A stretch of DNA of 64,000 nucleotides from Nocardia farcinica (GTDB lineage Bacteria > Actinomycetota > Actinomycetes > Mycobacteriales > Mycobacteriaceae): the NCBI RefSeq assembly GCF_001182745.1, contig NZ_LN868939.1, positions 2,356,001-2,420,000 of the forward strand, in the 5' to 3' direction. The notes beneath the pieces are model-generated. The model saw only the letters and a program-made list of their open reading frames with translations, was not told where the DNA came from and made no database searches. How positions within the stretch are numbered: the stretch's first letter is position 1; every line of letters begins with the position of its first letter. Made by a program: the position numbers and the translations under genes. Of this stretch, positions 16,281 through 26,873 are shown one piece after another.

Positions 16281-16838
16281 TTACCCGGGGGTGTCCACGG
16301 ACGGCTGGTCGGCGGTGACCGTGCTGCCGCCGAGCGGCATCGCGGGCAGACCGAGCTTGCGGTGGTCCCAGCTGCGGATACGGGTCGGTACCAGGCGCAC
16401 CGCCACCCGCTTGTGCAGCATGCTGGCCACCAGCGGGCGCACCTCCTCGCTGTAGGGACCGGTGTAGCGCTCCCACACGCTCACCCCGACCGCCCACAGC
16501 TTGTCCGGGTCCTCGACGATCTCGGCCGTGCCCTCGAAGGAGACCCCGCGCAGCTGGTCGTAGGTCTGGCCGGCTTCCACCATGCAGGTGACCCGGGGAT
16601 CGCGGCGCAGGTTGACCGCCTTCTGCGACTTCGCCTTGGTCTCGAACCAGATCTCCGGCAGCGCGGTCACCGTGCCGTCGGGGCCGCGCTCCCCGCCGAT
16701 CAGCGCGAACCACATCGCGGTCAGGTGCGGGGTGCCGGTCGGGCCGAGGGTGGCGAGCGTTGCGATGCGGCTGCGCTCGAGGAACTCGGTCACCTCGGTG
16801 TCGGACATGACGATCTGTGCGCGTTGGTTGACTCCCAT
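16281..16838 (-). CDS. PPOX-class flavin/F420-dependent oxidoreductase
   Basis: A 185-residue split-barrel protein of the pyridoxamine-phosphate-oxidase-like superfamily, matching the Rv2991 position in M. tuberculosis. It has RIATLATLGPTGTPHLTAMWF, a cofactor-site strand IWFETKAKSQKAVNLRRDPR, VTCMVEAG and YDQLRGVSFEGTAEIV. F420- or FMN-dependent members of this group reduce deazaflavin-linked or biliverdin-like substrates; the true substrate is not known. An F420 biosynthesis gene (fbiD) is present at 24 kb, so F420 should be available. It begins 32 bases downstream of the IclR gene's stop, on the opposite side from leuC. Confidence 0.85.
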   Translation of the reverse strand: MGVNQRAQIVMSDTEVTEFLERSRIATLATLGPTGTPHLTAMWFALIGGERGPDGTVTALPEIWFETKAKSQKAVNLRRDPRVTCMVEAGQTYDQLRGVSFEGTAEIVEDPDKLWAVGVSVWERYTGPYSEEVRPLVASMLHKRVAVRLVPTRIRSWDHRKLGLPAMPLGGSTVTADQPSVDTPG

Positions 16839-16870
16839 GCGCCAACTGTAGTGACCGGATGTGAAACGTG

Positions 16871-17572
16871 TTACAGCCGCTTGTGTAGCGCGTCGGCGGC
16901 GGCCACCAGATCCGCGGCCCAGCGCGCGCCCGGCCTGCGGCCCATCCGGTCGATCGGGCCCGACACCGAGACCGCCGCGACCACGGCGCCCGCCGTATCG
17001 CGCACCGGAGCCGACACGCTCGCCACTCCCGCGGCCCGCTCGGCCGCGCTCTGCGCCCAGCCGCGCCTGCGCACCTCGGCCAGCGCGCGCTCGCCGAACA
17101 CCGCCTCGGGCAGCACGGTGCGCTGCAACTCGGGCTCGGCCCAGGCCACCAGCACCTTGGCCGCCGAGCCCGCGGTCAGGGGTAGTCGGGCGCCGATCGG
17201 CACGGTGTCGCGGAGGCCGGACGGCGGTTCCATCGCCGCCACGCAGATGCGCGCGGTGCCGTCGCGCACGTAGAGCTGCACGCTCTCGCCGGTGATCTCG
17301 CGCAACCGGGGCAGAATCAGCCCGGCTGCCTCCTGCAACGGATCGCTCGCGCCCGTGGACAGCTCCGCGAGCGCCGGGCCCGGCCGCCAGATGCCGTTGT
17401 TGTCGCGCGCGAGCAGCCGGTGCACCTCCAGGCCGACCGCCAGCCGGTGGGCGGTGGCCCGGGGCAGGCCCGTGCGGGCACAGAGCTCGTTGAGACCGCA
17501 GGGCTGCTCCGCGACCGCATGGAGCACCGCCACTGCTTTGTCGAGAACACCGATACCGCTATGCTGTCTCAT
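16871..17572 (-). CDS. IclR-family regulator of leucine biosynthesis (LtbR-like)
   Basis: A 233-residue regulator with an N-terminal winged HTH (GVLDKAVAVLHAVAEQPCGL, ARTGLPRATAHRLAVGLEVH) and the IclR effector domain (GESVQLYVRDGTARICVA, LPLTAGSAAKVLVAW, ASVSAPVRDTAGAVVAAVSVSGP). Its position divergent from leuCD matches LtbR of Corynebacterium and Rv2989 of M. tuberculosis. LtbR is known to repress leuB, leuCD and tryptophan genes in C. glutamicum. The 155-bp gap before leuC holds candidate binding repeats that overlap its own start codon, suggesting autoregulation. Confidence 0.85.
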   Translation of the reverse strand: MRQHSGIGVLDKAVAVLHAVAEQPCGLNELCARTGLPRATAHRLAVGLEVHRLLARDNNGIWRPGPALAELSTGASDPLQEAAGLILPRLREITGESVQLYVRDGTARICVAAMEPPSGLRDTVPIGARLPLTAGSAAKVLVAWAEPELQRTVLPEAVFGERALAEVRRRGWAQSAAERAAGVASVSAPVRDTAGAVVAAVSVSGPIDRMGRRPGARWAADLVAAADALHKRL

Positions 17573-17594
17573 AGAACGATACTAGCGTCTCGTA
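17567..17594. promoter_or_regulatory. Candidate IclR/LtbR binding repeats in the divergent leuC region
   Basis: TCTCATA (17567-17573) and TCTCGTA (17588-17594) form a direct repeat with 21-bp spacing, two helical turns. TATGCTG also occurs twice nearby. The first repeat overlaps the regulator's start codon. The pattern is visible; regulator binding is inferred from context. Confidence 0.45.
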
Positions 17595-17727
17595 TGCTGG
17601 GAAACGCAACTCCGGCGGGCATCGCCGGGAGATGCGGCTTCCGGCCGGGACGCGCAATCCCCAGAAGTCGAACCGCGGCGGCACAGCCCGCCGTCGCGGC
17701 CGCAGCCCGTTCGAAAGGTGATCGAGA

Positions 17728-19152
17728 ATGGCCGACCGCCCACGTACCCTGGCCGAGAAGGTCTGGGAAGAGCACGTCGTCGCCCGGGGTGAGGGCGAGG
17801 GCGCCTCGCGCGAGCCGGATCTGATCTACATCGACCTGCACCTCGTGCACGAGGTCACCAGCCCGCAGGCCTTCGACGGCCTGCGCGCCGCGGGCCGCCC
17901 GGTCCGCCGTCCCGACCTCACCATCGCCACCGAGGACCACAACGTCCCCACCGTCGACATCGACAAGCCGATCGCCGACCCGATCTCACGCACGCAGGTC
18001 GAGACGCTGCGCCGCAACTGCGCCGAATTCGGCATCCGGCTGCACCCGATGGGGGACCTGGAACAGGGCATCGTGCACGTGGTCGGCCCGCAGCTCGGCC
18101 TGACCCAGCCCGGCATGACCGTGGTCTGCGGTGACAGCCACACCTCCACCCACGGCGCCTTCGGCGCGCTGGCGATGGGTATCGGCACCAGCGAGGTCGA
18201 GCACGTGCTGGCCACGCAGACCTTGTCGCTGCGCCCGTTCAAGACCATGGCGATCAACATCGACGGGCAGCTGCCGCCCGGGGTCACCAGCAAGGACGTC
18301 ATCCTGGCCGTGATCGCCCAGATCGGCACCGGTGGCGGCCAGGGCTATGTGCTCGAGTACCGCGGCGAGGCCGTGCGCGCCATGTCGATGGAGGCGCGGA
18401 TGACGATGTGCAACATGTCCATCGAGGCGGGTGCGCGAGCCGGCATGATCGCCCCCGACGAGGTGACCTACGAGTTCCTGAAGGGGCGTCCGCACGCGCC
18501 GAAGGGTGCCGACTGGGACGCCGCGGTGGCCGCGTGGGACGCGCTGCGGACCGACGAGGGCGCTGTTTTCGACGCCGAGGTGCACATCGACGCGAGCTCG
18601 CTGAGCCCGTTCGTCACCTGGGGCACGAACCCGGGCCAGGGTGCGCCGCTGAGCGCGACCGTGCCCGATCCGGCCGATTTCGCCGACGAGACCGCCCGCG
18701 AGGCCGCCGCGAAAGCGCTGCGGTACATGGATTTGACCCCGGGCACGCCGCTGCGCGAAGTCGCCGTCGACACCGTTTTCGTCGGCTCGTGCACCAACGG
18801 CCGGATCGAGGATTTGCGGGCGGCGGCCGAAATCCTGAAGGGCCGCCGGGTTGCCGAGGGCGTGCGAATGCTGGTCGTACCGGGCTCGATGCGGGTGCGC
18901 GCGCAGGCGGAAAAGGAGGGGCTCGGCGAGATTTTCACCGCCGCGGGCGCCGAATGGCGGCAGGCGGGCTGCTCGATGTGCCTGGGCATGAATCCCGACC
19001 AGCTCGAGCCCGGCCAGCGCTGCGCCTCCACCTCGAACCGCAACTTCGAAGGCAGGCAGGGCAAGGGCGGCCGCACCCATCTGGTCTCGCCGCTGGTGGC
19101 GGCCGCGACCGCGGTGCGAGGGACCCTGTCCTCACCGGCCGACCTGGACTGA
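17728..19152 (+). CDS. leuC: 3-isopropylmalate dehydratase large subunit
   Basis: Large subunit of isopropylmalate isomerase, a [4Fe-4S] aconitase-family enzyme that converts 2- to 3-isopropylmalate in leucine synthesis. In its 474 residues, [31 protein letters not shown] and [13 protein letters not shown] are canonical. The cluster ligands are the Cys of [13 protein letters not shown] and the CxxC of [12 protein letters not shown]. The C terminus has [25 protein letters not shown] lies just upstream of ATG 17728. It is cotranscribed with leuD, 39 bases on. Confidence 0.97.
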
Positions 19153-19191
19153 CGTCCACCCAGACACCCGAACCGACCCAGGAGAATCCCG

Positions 19192-19800
19192 ATGGAAGCC
19201 TTCACCGTGCACAAGGGAATCGGCGTGCCGCTGCGCCGGTCCAATGTCGACACCGACCAGATCATTCCGGCCGTCTACCTCAAGCGGGTCACCCGCACCG
19301 GTTTCGAGGACGCGCTGTTCGCCGCATGGCGCTCCGATCCGGACTTCATTCTGAACACCGAGCCCTTCAACCGCGGCACCGTGCTCGTCGCCGGACCGGA
19401 TTTCGGTACCGGATCCTCGCGTGAGCACGCGGTGTGGGCGCTGTCGGACTACGGCTTTCGAGTGGTCATCTCCTCCCGTTTCGCCGACATCTTCCGCGGC
19501 AATGCGGGCAAGGGCGGCCTGCTGGCCGCGCAGATGTCACAGAACGATGTCGAAATGCTCTGGAAGATGATCGAGGAACAGCCCGGCCTCGAATTGGTGG
19601 TGGACCTGCGCGACCGCACCGTCACCGCGGGAACCGTCGTGTTGCCGTTCGATATTGATGACTACACCCGGTGGCGTCTGCTGGAAGGATTGGACGACAT
19701 CGGTCTCACGCTGCGCCGCAGCGACGTCATCGCCGAGTTCGAAAAGGCAAGGCCGACATGGAAGCCCACCACCCTCCCGGCGCCTATTTCGCAGGCGTAA
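19192..19800 (+). CDS. leuD: 3-isopropylmalate dehydratase small subunit
   Basis: Partner swivelling domain of LeuC, 202 residues. It has the family signatures [20 protein letters not shown] near the N terminus, [17 protein letters not shown] at the active site, and [25 protein letters not shown] stands just before ATG 19192. The LeuCD heterodimer acts in the cytoplasm. No terminator is obvious after the stop; the hup promoter region follows. Confidence 0.97.
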   Translation: MEAFTVHKGIGVPLRRSNVDTDQIIPAVYLKRVTRTGFEDALFAAWRSDPDFILNTEPFNRGTVLVAGPDFGTGSSREHAVWALSDYGFRVVISSRFADIFRGNAGKGGLLAAQMSQNDVEMLWKMIEEQPGLELVVDLRDRTVTAGTVVLPFDIDDYTRWRLLEGLDDIGLTLRRSDVIAEFEKARPTWKPTTLPAPISQA

Positions 19801-19889
19801 TCATCCGGGAGTGATAGCTGGCGCCGATCAGGGGGCGGTAGCTGGACGTGTGCTAAACCATCATGAATTTTGGCGTGGCACATAGACTC

Positions 19890-19919
19890 TTGCCCAAAGT
19901 GGGTTTACCGTGGTACCTA
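19890..19919 (+). promoter_or_regulatory. Probable promoter of hup
   Basis: TTGCCC (19890-19895) and TACCTA (19914-19919) are separated by 18 bases, within an AT-richer stretch ahead of hup. A GGAGG site lies at 19949-19953, five bases before the ATG. Confidence 0.5.
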
Positions 19920-19958
19920 GTCGGTCCGACGACGGGCCATTAGTCTGCGGAGGATTCA

Positions 19959-20657
19959 ATGAACAAGGCGGAACTGATCGACGTTCTGACCGAAAAGTTG
20001 GGTACGGACAGGCGCACGGCTACCGCGGCAGTCGAGCATGTTGTCGACACCATCGTGCGTGCAGTGCACAAGGGCCAGAGCGTCACCATCACCGGATTCG
20101 GTGTCTTCGAACAGCGCAAGCGTGCCCCCCGTGTCGCCCGGAACCCGCGCACCGGCGAAACCGTCAAGGTGAAAGCCACTTCGGTGCCCGCGTTCCGGCC
20201 CGGCGCCCAATTCAAGGCGGTGATCGCGGGTAAGCAGAAGCTGGCCGCGACCGGCCCGGCCGTCAAGCGGGGCGTGAATGCCCCTGTGGCGGCCAAGAAG
20301 ACGGCGGCCAAGAAGACCACGGCCGCCGCCAAGAAGACCGCCGCCAAGAAGACCACCACGGCCACCAAGGCCCCCGCCAAGAAGACGACGGCGACCAAGG
20401 CCCCGGCGAAGTCGACCGCACGGAAGACCACCACGGCCACCAAGACCGCCGCCAAGAAGGCACCCGCGAAGAAGACGACGGCCACCAAGGCTTCGGCGAC
20501 CAAGGCGTCGGCGACCAAGGCCACCGCGGCCAAGAAGACCACCACCGCCGCCAAGAAGACCACGGCGACGAAGGCCACGGCCGCCAAGAAGACCACGGCC
20601 GCGAAGAAGGCGCCCGCGAAGAAGACCGCGGCCAAGAAGACCGCCGCCCGCCGCTGA
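19959..20657 (+). CDS. hup: HU-family nucleoid protein with long Lys/Ala-rich tail
   Basis: A 232-residue nucleoid-associated protein. Residues 1-90 form a standard HU domain ([34 protein letters not shown] and [16 protein letters not shown]) that bends DNA as a dimer. Residues about 100-232 are a low-complexity tail of [10 protein letters not shown] and AAKKT repeats, like the histone-H1-like tail of mycobacterial HupB. The tail is basic and disordered, and in mycobacteria it is acetylated and methylated. It starts at ATG 19959 behind GGAGG. It is monocistronic, with a terminator, in the same place as hupB downstream of leuD in M. tuberculosis. Confidence 0.95.
   Translation: MNKAELIDVLTEKLGTDRRTATAAVEHVVDTIVRAVHKGQSVTITGFGVFEQRKRAPRVARNPRTGETVKVKATSVPAFRPGAQFKAVIAGKQKLAATGPAVKRGVNAPVAAKKTAAKKTTAAAKKTAAKKTTTATKAPAKKTTATKAPAKSTARKTTTATKTAAKKAPAKKTTATKASATKASATKATAAKKTTTAAKKTTATKATAAKKTTAAKKAPAKKTAAKKTAARR
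20281..20654 (+). repeat. Low-complexity coding repeats for the HU tail
   Basis: Degenerate tandem units of about 12-30 bases built from GCCAAGAAGACC-type words encode the Ala/Lys/Thr/Pro tail. Exact words such as GCGACCAAGGC recur many times, so the length of this segment is likely to vary between strains. Confidence 0.75.
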
Positions 20658-20690
20658 AGCGGCCCACCCACACCCCGCCGCTGGACCGAG

Positions 20691-20723
20691 AACGGCCCCG
20701 GGAAGTCTCCCGGGGCTGTTTCG
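20691..20723. terminator. Terminator after hup
   Basis: AACGGCCCCGGGA pairs with TCCCGGGGCTGTT around AGTC, followed by TC. It lies between the convergent hup and mutT1 genes. Confidence 0.8.
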
Positions 20724-20784
20724 GCTTGTGGGGATCGGGTTTTCGATCATGGGGGAATTCCCCTAACGATCCCCTAGCCGAAGG

Positions 20785-21747
20785 TCACGATTTCACTACG
20801 CCGGTCGAGAGCGAGCGGTCCATGTGGTCGGCGTCGACGAGTTGTCCGCCGGCGATCGACAGCACCCAGACGCTGCCCTTGCGATTGCGCGCGGGCGGCA
20901 GCTTCAATCCGTCGCGTTCGGCCCACCGGTCGAGCAGGTCGGGAATGACCTTGCCCTGGCTGCACACAACCCGGACGTGCGCAGGCGAGACCAGCTCGGC
21001 CAGCCTGGCCAGGCCCGCGTCCGGATCGGCGGCGTAGCCCTCCTCCGACAGCAGCGGTTCGAGCGTGATCGGCACGCCGAGCCGCTCGGCCAGCGGCTCC
21101 ACGGTCTGCACGCAGCGCAGCGGCGGCGCGGAGAACACCTGGGCGGGTCCGAAGGCGAGCAGATTGTCCGCCAGCGCCCTGGCCTGCTCCTGCCCGGCCC
21201 GTTCCAGCGGTCGCTGCTCATCGGGCCCGTCGAAGCGTTCCCGGTGGCCGGCCTTGGCGTGCCGCACCAGCAGCAGGGTGGCGGTGTCGGCGGGCAGGCG
21301 GGCGAAGGTGCGTACCACCTGCCGGTCCATCGGATAGGACAACTGGTCCATCACCTTGTCGAGCGGATACCAGCCCAACTCGTCCACTTCGGCGTTGGCG
21401 TGGAACTCGCCGTCGGCGACCTCGGCCGCCCAGTAGTCCACGCGCTTGAGTTTGCGGTGCCCGGGGATCGGATAGGTGACGTGACCGAGGTAGCGGCCGA
21501 GCCGGCAGTTCAGGCCCGTTTCCTCCCGGACTTCGCGCACCGCGGCGAGCACGGGGGTCTCGCCGGGGTCGAGTTTGCCCTTCGGCAGCGACCAATCCTG
21601 ATATTTCGGCCGGTGCACCACCGCGATCTCGATCGTGCCCGCCGGGGAGCGCCGCCACACCACCGCACCCGCGGCATGAATATTGGCTGTCACCCGGGGA
21701 TCCCAGAACGGCCCGCCGTCCATCGTGTATCCCGCGCTCTCGCTCAC
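20785..21747 (-). CDS. mutT1: MutT1-type Nudix hydrolase with histidine-phosphatase domain
   Basis: A 320-residue two-domain enzyme as in M. tuberculosis Rv2985. The N-terminal Nudix domain has the full box [20 protein letters not shown] followed by TGL. The C-terminal histidine phosphatase (SixA/PGM type) begins with the RHA motif [10 protein letters not shown]. Mycobacterial MutT1 hydrolyses 8-oxo-dGTP, 8-oxo-GTP and diadenosine polyphosphates, protecting against oxidised nucleotides. GTG 21747 overlaps the ppk stop as GTGA, so it is translationally coupled to ppk. In-frame extensions upstream lie inside ppk and are not real. Confidence 0.92.
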   Translation of the reverse strand: MSESAGYTMDGGPFWDPRVTANIHAAGAVVWRRSPAGTIEIAVVHRPKYQDWSLPKGKLDPGETPVLAAVREVREETGLNCRLGRYLGHVTYPIPGHRKLKRVDYWAAEVADGEFHANAEVDELGWYPLDKVMDQLSYPMDRQVVRTFARLPADTATLLLVRHAKAGHRERFDGPDEQRPLERAGQEQARALADNLLAFGPAQVFSAPPLRCVQTVEPLAERLGVPITLEPLLSEEGYAADPDAGLARLAELVSPAHVRVVCSQGKVIPDLLDRWAERDGLKLPPARNRKGSVWVLSIAGGQLVDADHMDRSLSTGVVKS

Positions 21748-23912
21748 TGCTGGTCCGGCCTCCGTAGGCGCATCAGGAACTGCTGGTGGTCGCGCACCTG
21801 CCCGTCCGCGGTGCCCGCACGGTCCGGGGAAGCCTGCCAACTGCCGTCGGGTTGGAGCACCCAGCAGCGGGTGGTGGGGGCCAGCGCCGAGTCGAAGACC
21901 TGGCCGAGTTGCTCGCGCAGCTTCGGGTCCTTCACCTGTGCCATCACCTCGACCCGGCGGTCCAGATTGCGGTGCATCATGTCGGCGCTGCCGATCCAGT
22001 ACTCGTCCTGCGCCTGGAAGTGCATGATCCGCGAGTGCTCGAGGAACCGGCCCAGGATCGAGCGCACCTCGATGTTCTCGCTCATGCCGGGAACGCCGGG
22101 CTTGAGGCCGCAGATGCCGCGCACCACGATCTGCACCGGCACACCGGCCTGGGAGGCACGGTAGAGCGCGTCGATCACCTGCTCGTCCACGATCGCGTTG
22201 GCCTTCAACCGGATTCGCGCCGACGCGCCCCGCTGGGCCAGTTCGATCTCGCGCTGGATGCGTTCGATGATGCCCGCCCGTACGCCCTGCGGCGCGACCA
22301 GCAGGTTGCGATAGTTCGCCTTGCGCGAGTACCCGGTCAGCGAGTTGAACAGGTCGGTCAGGTCGGCGCCGATTTCCGGTGCGGCGGTGAGCAATCCGAC
22401 GTCCTCGTAGAGGCGGGCGGTCTTGGGGTTGTAGTTGCCGGTGCCGATGTGGCAGTAGCGGCGGATGGTCGAGCCCTCGCGGCGCACCACCAGGCAGGTC
22501 TTGCAGTGCGTCTTCAACCCGATCAGGCCGTAGACCACGTGCACGCCTGCCTGCTCCAGCGTGCGGGCCCACTTGATGTTGGCCTGCTCGTCGAAGCGGG
22601 CCTTGATCTCCACCAGCGCGACCACCTGCTTGCCCGCCTCGGCCGCGTCGATGAGCGCGTTGACGATCGGCGAGTCACCCGAGGTGCGGTACAGCGTCTG
22701 CTTGATGGCCAACACCTGCGGGTCGGCGGCGGCCTGCTCGATGAAGCGCTGCACGCTGGTGGAGAAGGAGTCGTAGGGGTGGTGCACCAGCACGTCGCCC
22801 TCGCGCAGCGCGGCGAACACGTTGCGCGGGGTCTCGCGCTCGCCGAAGGCGGGCGGGGTGGCCGGGACGTAGGGCGCGTCCTTGAGGTTGGGGCGGTCGA
22901 CGCTGTAGACCTGCCAGAGGCAGGACAGGTCGAGCAGACCGGGCACCTGGATGACGTCACCCGGGTCGACATCGAGTTCGCGCAGCAGCAGATCGAGCAT
23001 GTGCTCGGTCATGTCGTCGGAGACCTCGAGCCGCACCGGCGAACCGAAGCGGCGCCGGGCCAGTTCGCGTTCCAGCGCCTGCAGCAGATCCTCGTCGCGG
23101 TCTTCGTCGACCTCGAAATCGGCGTTGCGGGTGATCCGGAAGGAGTGGTGCTCGACCACTTCCATGCCGGGGAACAGCTGGTCCAGGTGGGCGGCGATGA
23201 GCGCTTCCATCGGCAGGAACGCCGCGATCGTCGAGCCGTCGGTGCGGCGCACCCGCACGAAGCGGTCGACGTTGTCGGGGACCTTGACGCGGGCGAAGTG
23301 CTCGCCGCCGGTCAGCGAATCCTTCACCGTCACCGCGAGGTTGAGGCTGAGTCCGCTGATGTAGGGGAACGGGTGCGCCGGGTCGACCGCGAGCGGGGTG
23401 AGCACCGGAAAGACCTGGTCCTGGAAGTAGGCCGACAGGCGACCGCGTTCGTCGGCGTCGAGGTCGTTCCAGTCGATGATGGCGATGCCCTCGGCGGTGA
23501 GCGCGGGCAGGACCGAGTCGAGGAACACCCGCGCGTGCCGGTCGGCGATCTCCTGGGTGCGCGCGGTGATCATGGCCAATTGCTCGCTGGGCGAGCGGCC
23601 GTCGGCGGAGCGAACCGACAGGCCGGTTTCTGCACGGCGCTTGAGCCCGGCGACCCGCACCATGTAGAACTCGTCGAGGTTGGACGCGAAGATCGCCAGG
23701 AACTTCGCCCGTTCCAACAGGGGGAGCGAGGCGTCCTCGGCGAGCGCGAGAACGCGCGCGTTGAAGTCGAGCCAGCTCAACTCGCGGTTCAGGTAGCGAT
23801 CTCGTGGCAACCGCTGCGTCGCCTGGTCTGCCTGAGGGGGAGTCGCGGCCGGCGGTGGCGTGGGCAGCTGCTGCTGCTTGACGGTTTCCGTATCGCTCAC
23901 GCCACCGATCAT
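21744..23912 (-). CDS. ppk: Polyphosphate kinase 1
   Basis: Makes inorganic polyphosphate reversibly from ATP. A Pro/Gln-rich N-terminal tail of about 35 residues is followed by the N domain ([37 protein letters not shown]), the head domain, and two PLD-like catalytic domains. The autophosphorylated His lies in [11 protein letters not shown] and the second catalytic His in [17 protein letters not shown]. At 722 residues the length is normal. ATG 23912 is used; GTG at 23900 would also fit and has a better-spaced AAGGG. It is coupled to mutT1; together they suggest nucleotide and phosphate-stress functions. Confidence 0.95.
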   Translation of the reverse strand: MIGGVSDTETVKQQQLPTPPPAATPPQADQATQRLPRDRYLNRELSWLDFNARVLALAEDASLPLLERAKFLAIFASNLDEFYMVRVAGLKRRAETGLSVRSADGRSPSEQLAMITARTQEIADRHARVFLDSVLPALTAEGIAIIDWNDLDADERGRLSAYFQDQVFPVLTPLAVDPAHPFPYISGLSLNLAVTVKDSLTGGEHFARVKVPDNVDRFVRVRRTDGSTIAAFLPMEALIAAHLDQLFPGMEVVEHHSFRITRNADFEVDEDRDEDLLQALERELARRRFGSPVRLEVSDDMTEHMLDLLLRELDVDPGDVIQVPGLLDLSCLWQVYSVDRPNLKDAPYVPATPPAFGERETPRNVFAALREGDVLVHHPYDSFSTSVQRFIEQAAADPQVLAIKQTLYRTSGDSPIVNALIDAAEAGKQVVALVEIKARFDEQANIKWARTLEQAGVHVVYGLIGLKTHCKTCLVVRREGSTIRRYCHIGTGNYNPKTARLYEDVGLLTAAPEIGADLTDLFNSLTGYSRKANYRNLLVAPQGVRAGIIERIQREIELAQRGASARIRLKANAIVDEQVIDALYRASQAGVPVQIVVRGICGLKPGVPGMSENIEVRSILGRFLEHSRIMHFQAQDEYWIGSADMMHRNLDRRVEVMAQVKDPKLREQLGQVFDSALAPTTRCWVLQPDGSWQASPDRAGTADGQVRDHQQFLMRLRRPDQQ

Positions 23913-23985
23913 CCCTTACCGACCACGCGGTGTGCACGTCGACGCCGCCGAACACCTGGCGAATCCCAGGTGCCGCGGCGACCCC

Positions 23986-24666
23986 CTAGCACACCCGGCG
24001 GGCCGGTTCGTGAACACGGCAGGACCAGCCGATGTCGCGCAGGAGTGCGCGTGTCGACGAACCGGCGCCCAACTCCACCGCGCGCTCCAGATCGGCGGCG
24101 GTGTCCACGTCGCGGCGCAGCCCCGGCCACTCGCCCGGCAGATCCACCGCGCCCGCGGCGATGTGGCGCCGTGCCGAATCCGGGCCGAACGCCGGGGCCA
24201 GCTCGCCGCCGTCGCGCACGAGCAGCGCCGCGGTGCCGGTGCCCGCGTGGTCGGTGACGATCGCGCGTCCGCCGCGCGGCGCCGTCGCCAGCACGTCGGC
24301 CAGTTCGTCGGGACGCAGTGCGGGCAGATCGGCCTGGAGCGCCAGCAGGTCGACGCCACCGTGGCGCGCCCGCACCCCGGCCGCCGCGGCGGCCAGCGCG
24401 GCGTTGAGGCTGTCGGCGGAATCGGCGGCAGGCTCGGGATGCACGTGCCCGCCGAGCGAGCGAGCCAGGTCGGCGACCGCGGCGTCCGGGGTGACCACGG
24501 TGACCGCGGCGATGCCCGGCACGGACGTCGTCGCGGTCATGGTGTCGGCGAGCATGGCCAGCACCAACCGGGCCCGGTGCTCGGGGCGCAACCGGTCGGC
24601 GAGACGGCTCTTGGCCTGATCCAGGCGCTTGACCGCGATCAGGGCGTGCACGGCGTGCGGACGCAT
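23986..24666 (-). CDS. fbiD: Phosphoenolpyruvate guanylyltransferase of F420 synthesis
   Basis: A 226-residue CofC/FbiD-family nucleotidyltransferase that activates phosphoenolpyruvate (or phospholactate) with GTP for coenzyme F420 synthesis. [21 protein letters not shown] carries the NTP-binding start, followed by [20 protein letters not shown], the metal-binding [16 protein letters not shown] and the substrate region [12 protein letters not shown] 24666 lies 31 bases from the divergent gpsA start. The position next to ppk matches Rv2983 (fbiD). Longer in-frame starts overlap gpsA and are rejected. Confidence 0.9.
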   Translation of the reverse strand: MRPHAVHALIAVKRLDQAKSRLADRLRPEHRARLVLAMLADTMTATTSVPGIAAVTVVTPDAAVADLARSLGGHVHPEPAADSADSLNAALAAAAAGVRARHGGVDLLALQADLPALRPDELADVLATAPRGGRAIVTDHAGTGTAALLVRDGGELAPAFGPDSARRHIAAGAVDLPGEWPGLRRDVDTAADLERAVELGAGSSTRALLRDIGWSCRVHEPARRVC

Positions 24667-24697
24667 GCGCCCAATCCTTGCATGGCATATTGGGTTG

Positions 24698-25708
24698 ATG
24701 ACGAGGGCGGCAGTACTTGGTGCGGGTTCCTGGGGAACCGCGTTCGCGAAGGTGTTGGCCGACGCGGGAACAGAGGTGACGATCTGGGCGCGGCGCCCGG
24801 AGATCGCCGAGGCGTTGGCCACCGAACACCGCAATCCCGCCTACCTTCCGGACGTGCAACTACCCGCCGTATCGGCCACGCACGACGCCGAGGCCGCGCT
24901 CGACGGCGCGCAACTGGTCGTGCTCGCGGTGCCCTCGCAGTCGCTGCGGGCCAACCTCACCGGATGGCGGCCCGCGCTGCGCGCCGCCATCGACGAGCAC
25001 GACGCCACACTGCTGAGTCTGGCGAAGGGCATCGAGACCGGCACGCTGCTGCGGATGAGTCAGGTCATCGCGGAGGTGACCGGCGCCGAGGAACGCCGCA
25101 TCGCGGTGCTCTCCGGTCCGAACCTGGCCAGGGAGATCGCGGCCGGACAGCCCGCCGCGACCGTCATCGCCTGTTCCGACGCCGCCCGGGCGGAGGCCGT
25201 GCAACAGGCCAGCTACACCGGCTATTTCCGCCCGTACACCAACACCGACGTGATCGGCTGCGAGATCGGCGGCGCCTGCAAGAACGTGATCGCGCTGGCC
25301 TGCGGCATCGCGGCGGGCATGGGTCTGGGTGACAACTCCATCGCCAGCCTCATCACCCGCGGCCTCGCCGAGATCATGCGGCTGGCGGTGACCCTCGGCG
25401 CGGAGCCGGTGACGCTGGCCGGGCTGGCCGGGGTCGGCGACCTGGTCGCCACCTGCACTTCGCCGCTGTCGCGCAATCGTTCCTTCGGGCACGTGCTCGG
25501 CGCGGGCGGATCGATGGAGGCGGCGCAGCAGGCGACCCATGGACAGGTCGCCGAGGGTGTGAAGTCGTGCACATCGGTGCGGGCGCTGGCCGCCGCGCAC
25601 GAGGTGGAGATGCCGTTGACCGACGCCGTGCACCGGGTGTGCCACGAGGGCATTTCGGTTCGCGAGGCCGTCGGCAGCCTGCTCGGACGCCGCATCAAGC
25701 CGGAGTAG
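24698..25708 (+). CDS. gpsA: NAD(P)H-dependent glycerol-3-phosphate dehydrogenase
   Basis: Reduces dihydroxyacetone phosphate to sn-glycerol-3-phosphate for phospholipid synthesis; 336 residues. The Rossmann fingerprint [19 protein letters not shown] starts at residue 5. The catalytic Lys region is [21 protein letters not shown] and the C-terminal domain contains [16 protein letters not shown]. The start ATG 24698 is family-consistent; the earlier ATG at 24629 lies in the divergent fbiD coding region. It lies 65 bases before ddl, probably in one operon. Confidence 0.95.
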   Translation: MTRAAVLGAGSWGTAFAKVLADAGTEVTIWARRPEIAEALATEHRNPAYLPDVQLPAVSATHDAEAALDGAQLVVLAVPSQSLRANLTGWRPALRAAIDEHDATLLSLAKGIETGTLLRMSQVIAEVTGAEERRIAVLSGPNLAREIAAGQPAATVIACSDAARAEAVQQASYTGYFRPYTNTDVIGCEIGGACKNVIALACGIAAGMGLGDNSIASLITRGLAEIMRLAVTLGAEPVTLAGLAGVGDLVATCTSPLSRNRSFGHVLGAGGSMEAAQQATHGQVAEGVKSCTSVRALAAAHEVEMPLTDAVHRVCHEGISVREAVGSLLGRRIKPE

Positions 25709-25773
25709 GGACCCCAGAAGTCCGGGCACGGGCAGCGACGGAGAAGCCCGCCGCGCCCGGTACCGTTCGGTGC

Positions 25774-26865
25774 ATGACGAACCGGATCAGGGTGGCTGTG
25801 GTGTTCGGTGGGCGGAGCAACGAGCACGCGGTGTCGTGTGTCTCGGCCGGGAGCGTGCTGCGGCACCTCGATCCCACCAGATACGAGGCCGTCCCCATCG
25901 GCATCACGCCACAGGGCGGCTGGGTGCTGGCGAGTTCCGACGTCGCCGCGATCGGCCTGAGCCACGAGGCGCTGCCCTCGGTGGACGCCGGCGGCACCGC
26001 CCTGACCCTGACCGCCGACCCCACCCGCGGTGGCGAGCTGGTCGCGCTCGACGACGCGGGCGCGGTGCTCGGGACGGTGGACGTGGTGTTCCCGATCCTG
26101 CACGGTCCGTTCGGCGAGGACGGCACGCTCCAGGGCATGCTCGAACTCGCCGGGGTGCCCTATGTCGGGCCCGGCGTGTTGGCCAGCGCCGCGGGCATGG
26201 ACAAGGAGTTCACCAAGAAACTGCTCGCCGCCGAGGGGCTTCCGGTCGGCACCCAGGTGGTGCTGCGGCCCGGCACCGCGACCCTCACCGAGGAACAGCG
26301 CGAGCGGCTCGGCCTGCCGGTGTTCGTGAAACCGGCGCGGGCGGGTTCCTCGATCGGCATCACCAAGGTCGACGACTGGGCGGCGCTGGACACCGCGATC
26401 GCGGCCGCGCGCGAACACGATCCGAAGGTGATCGTGGAGGCGGGCATCGTCGGCCGCGAGGTGGAATGCGGCGTGCTGGAATTCCCGGACGGCCGGATCT
26501 CGGCCAGCGTGCTCGCCGAGATCCGGATGCCCGAGGGCGACGGGCCACAGTTCTACGACTTCGACACCAAGTACCTCGACGACGTGTGCGAATTCGACGT
26601 CCCGGCCAAGCTCGACGACGACATCGCCGAGCAGGTCCGCGAACTGGCCGTGCGGGCCTTCCAGGCCCTGGACTGCCAGGGCCTGGCCCGCGTCGACTTC
26701 TTCGTCACCGCCGACGGCCCGGTCATCAACGAGATCAACACCATGCCGGGCTTCACCTCGATCTCGATGTACCCGCGCATGTGGGAGGCCACCGGCATCG
26801 ACTACGGGACACTGGTGTCGACGCTGATCGAGACGGCGCTGGCGCGGGGGACCGGGCTGCGGTAG
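25774..26865 (+). CDS. ddl: D-alanine--D-alanine ligase
   Basis: ATP-grasp ligase making the D-Ala-D-Ala dipeptide for peptidoglycan; target of D-cycloserine. Its 363 residues start at ATG 25774. Signatures are [20 protein letters not shown] at the N terminus, [34 protein letters not shown] (ATP-binding), and [20 protein letters not shown] at the metal/substrate site. It lies downstream of gpsA, as in M. tuberculosis. It converges on the FAD-oxidoreductase gene with only 8 bases between stops. Confidence 0.96.
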   Translation: MTNRIRVAVVFGGRSNEHAVSCVSAGSVLRHLDPTRYEAVPIGITPQGGWVLASSDVAAIGLSHEALPSVDAGGTALTLTADPTRGGELVALDDAGAVLGTVDVVFPILHGPFGEDGTLQGMLELAGVPYVGPGVLASAAGMDKEFTKKLLAAEGLPVGTQVVLRPGTATLTEEQRERLGLPVFVKPARAGSSIGITKVDDWAALDTAIAAAREHDPKVIVEAGIVGREVECGVLEFPDGRISASVLAEIRMPEGDGPQFYDFDTKYLDDVCEFDVPAKLDDDIAEQVRELAVRAFQALDCQGLARVDFFVTADGPVINEINTMPGFTSISMYPRMWEATGIDYGTLVSTLIETALARGTGLR

Positions 26866-26873
26866 CGGACGGG

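Noticed and set aside
20281..20654. CRISPR-like periodic repeat
   Set aside because: Units are degenerate, variable in length and in frame with the HU tail, with no spacers of constant size.
20263..20673. Antisense frames rich in Trp/Ser or Val/Phe/Ala over the HU tail
   Set aside because: They are complements of the AAG/GCC repeats that encode the Lys/Ala tail and have no independent start context.
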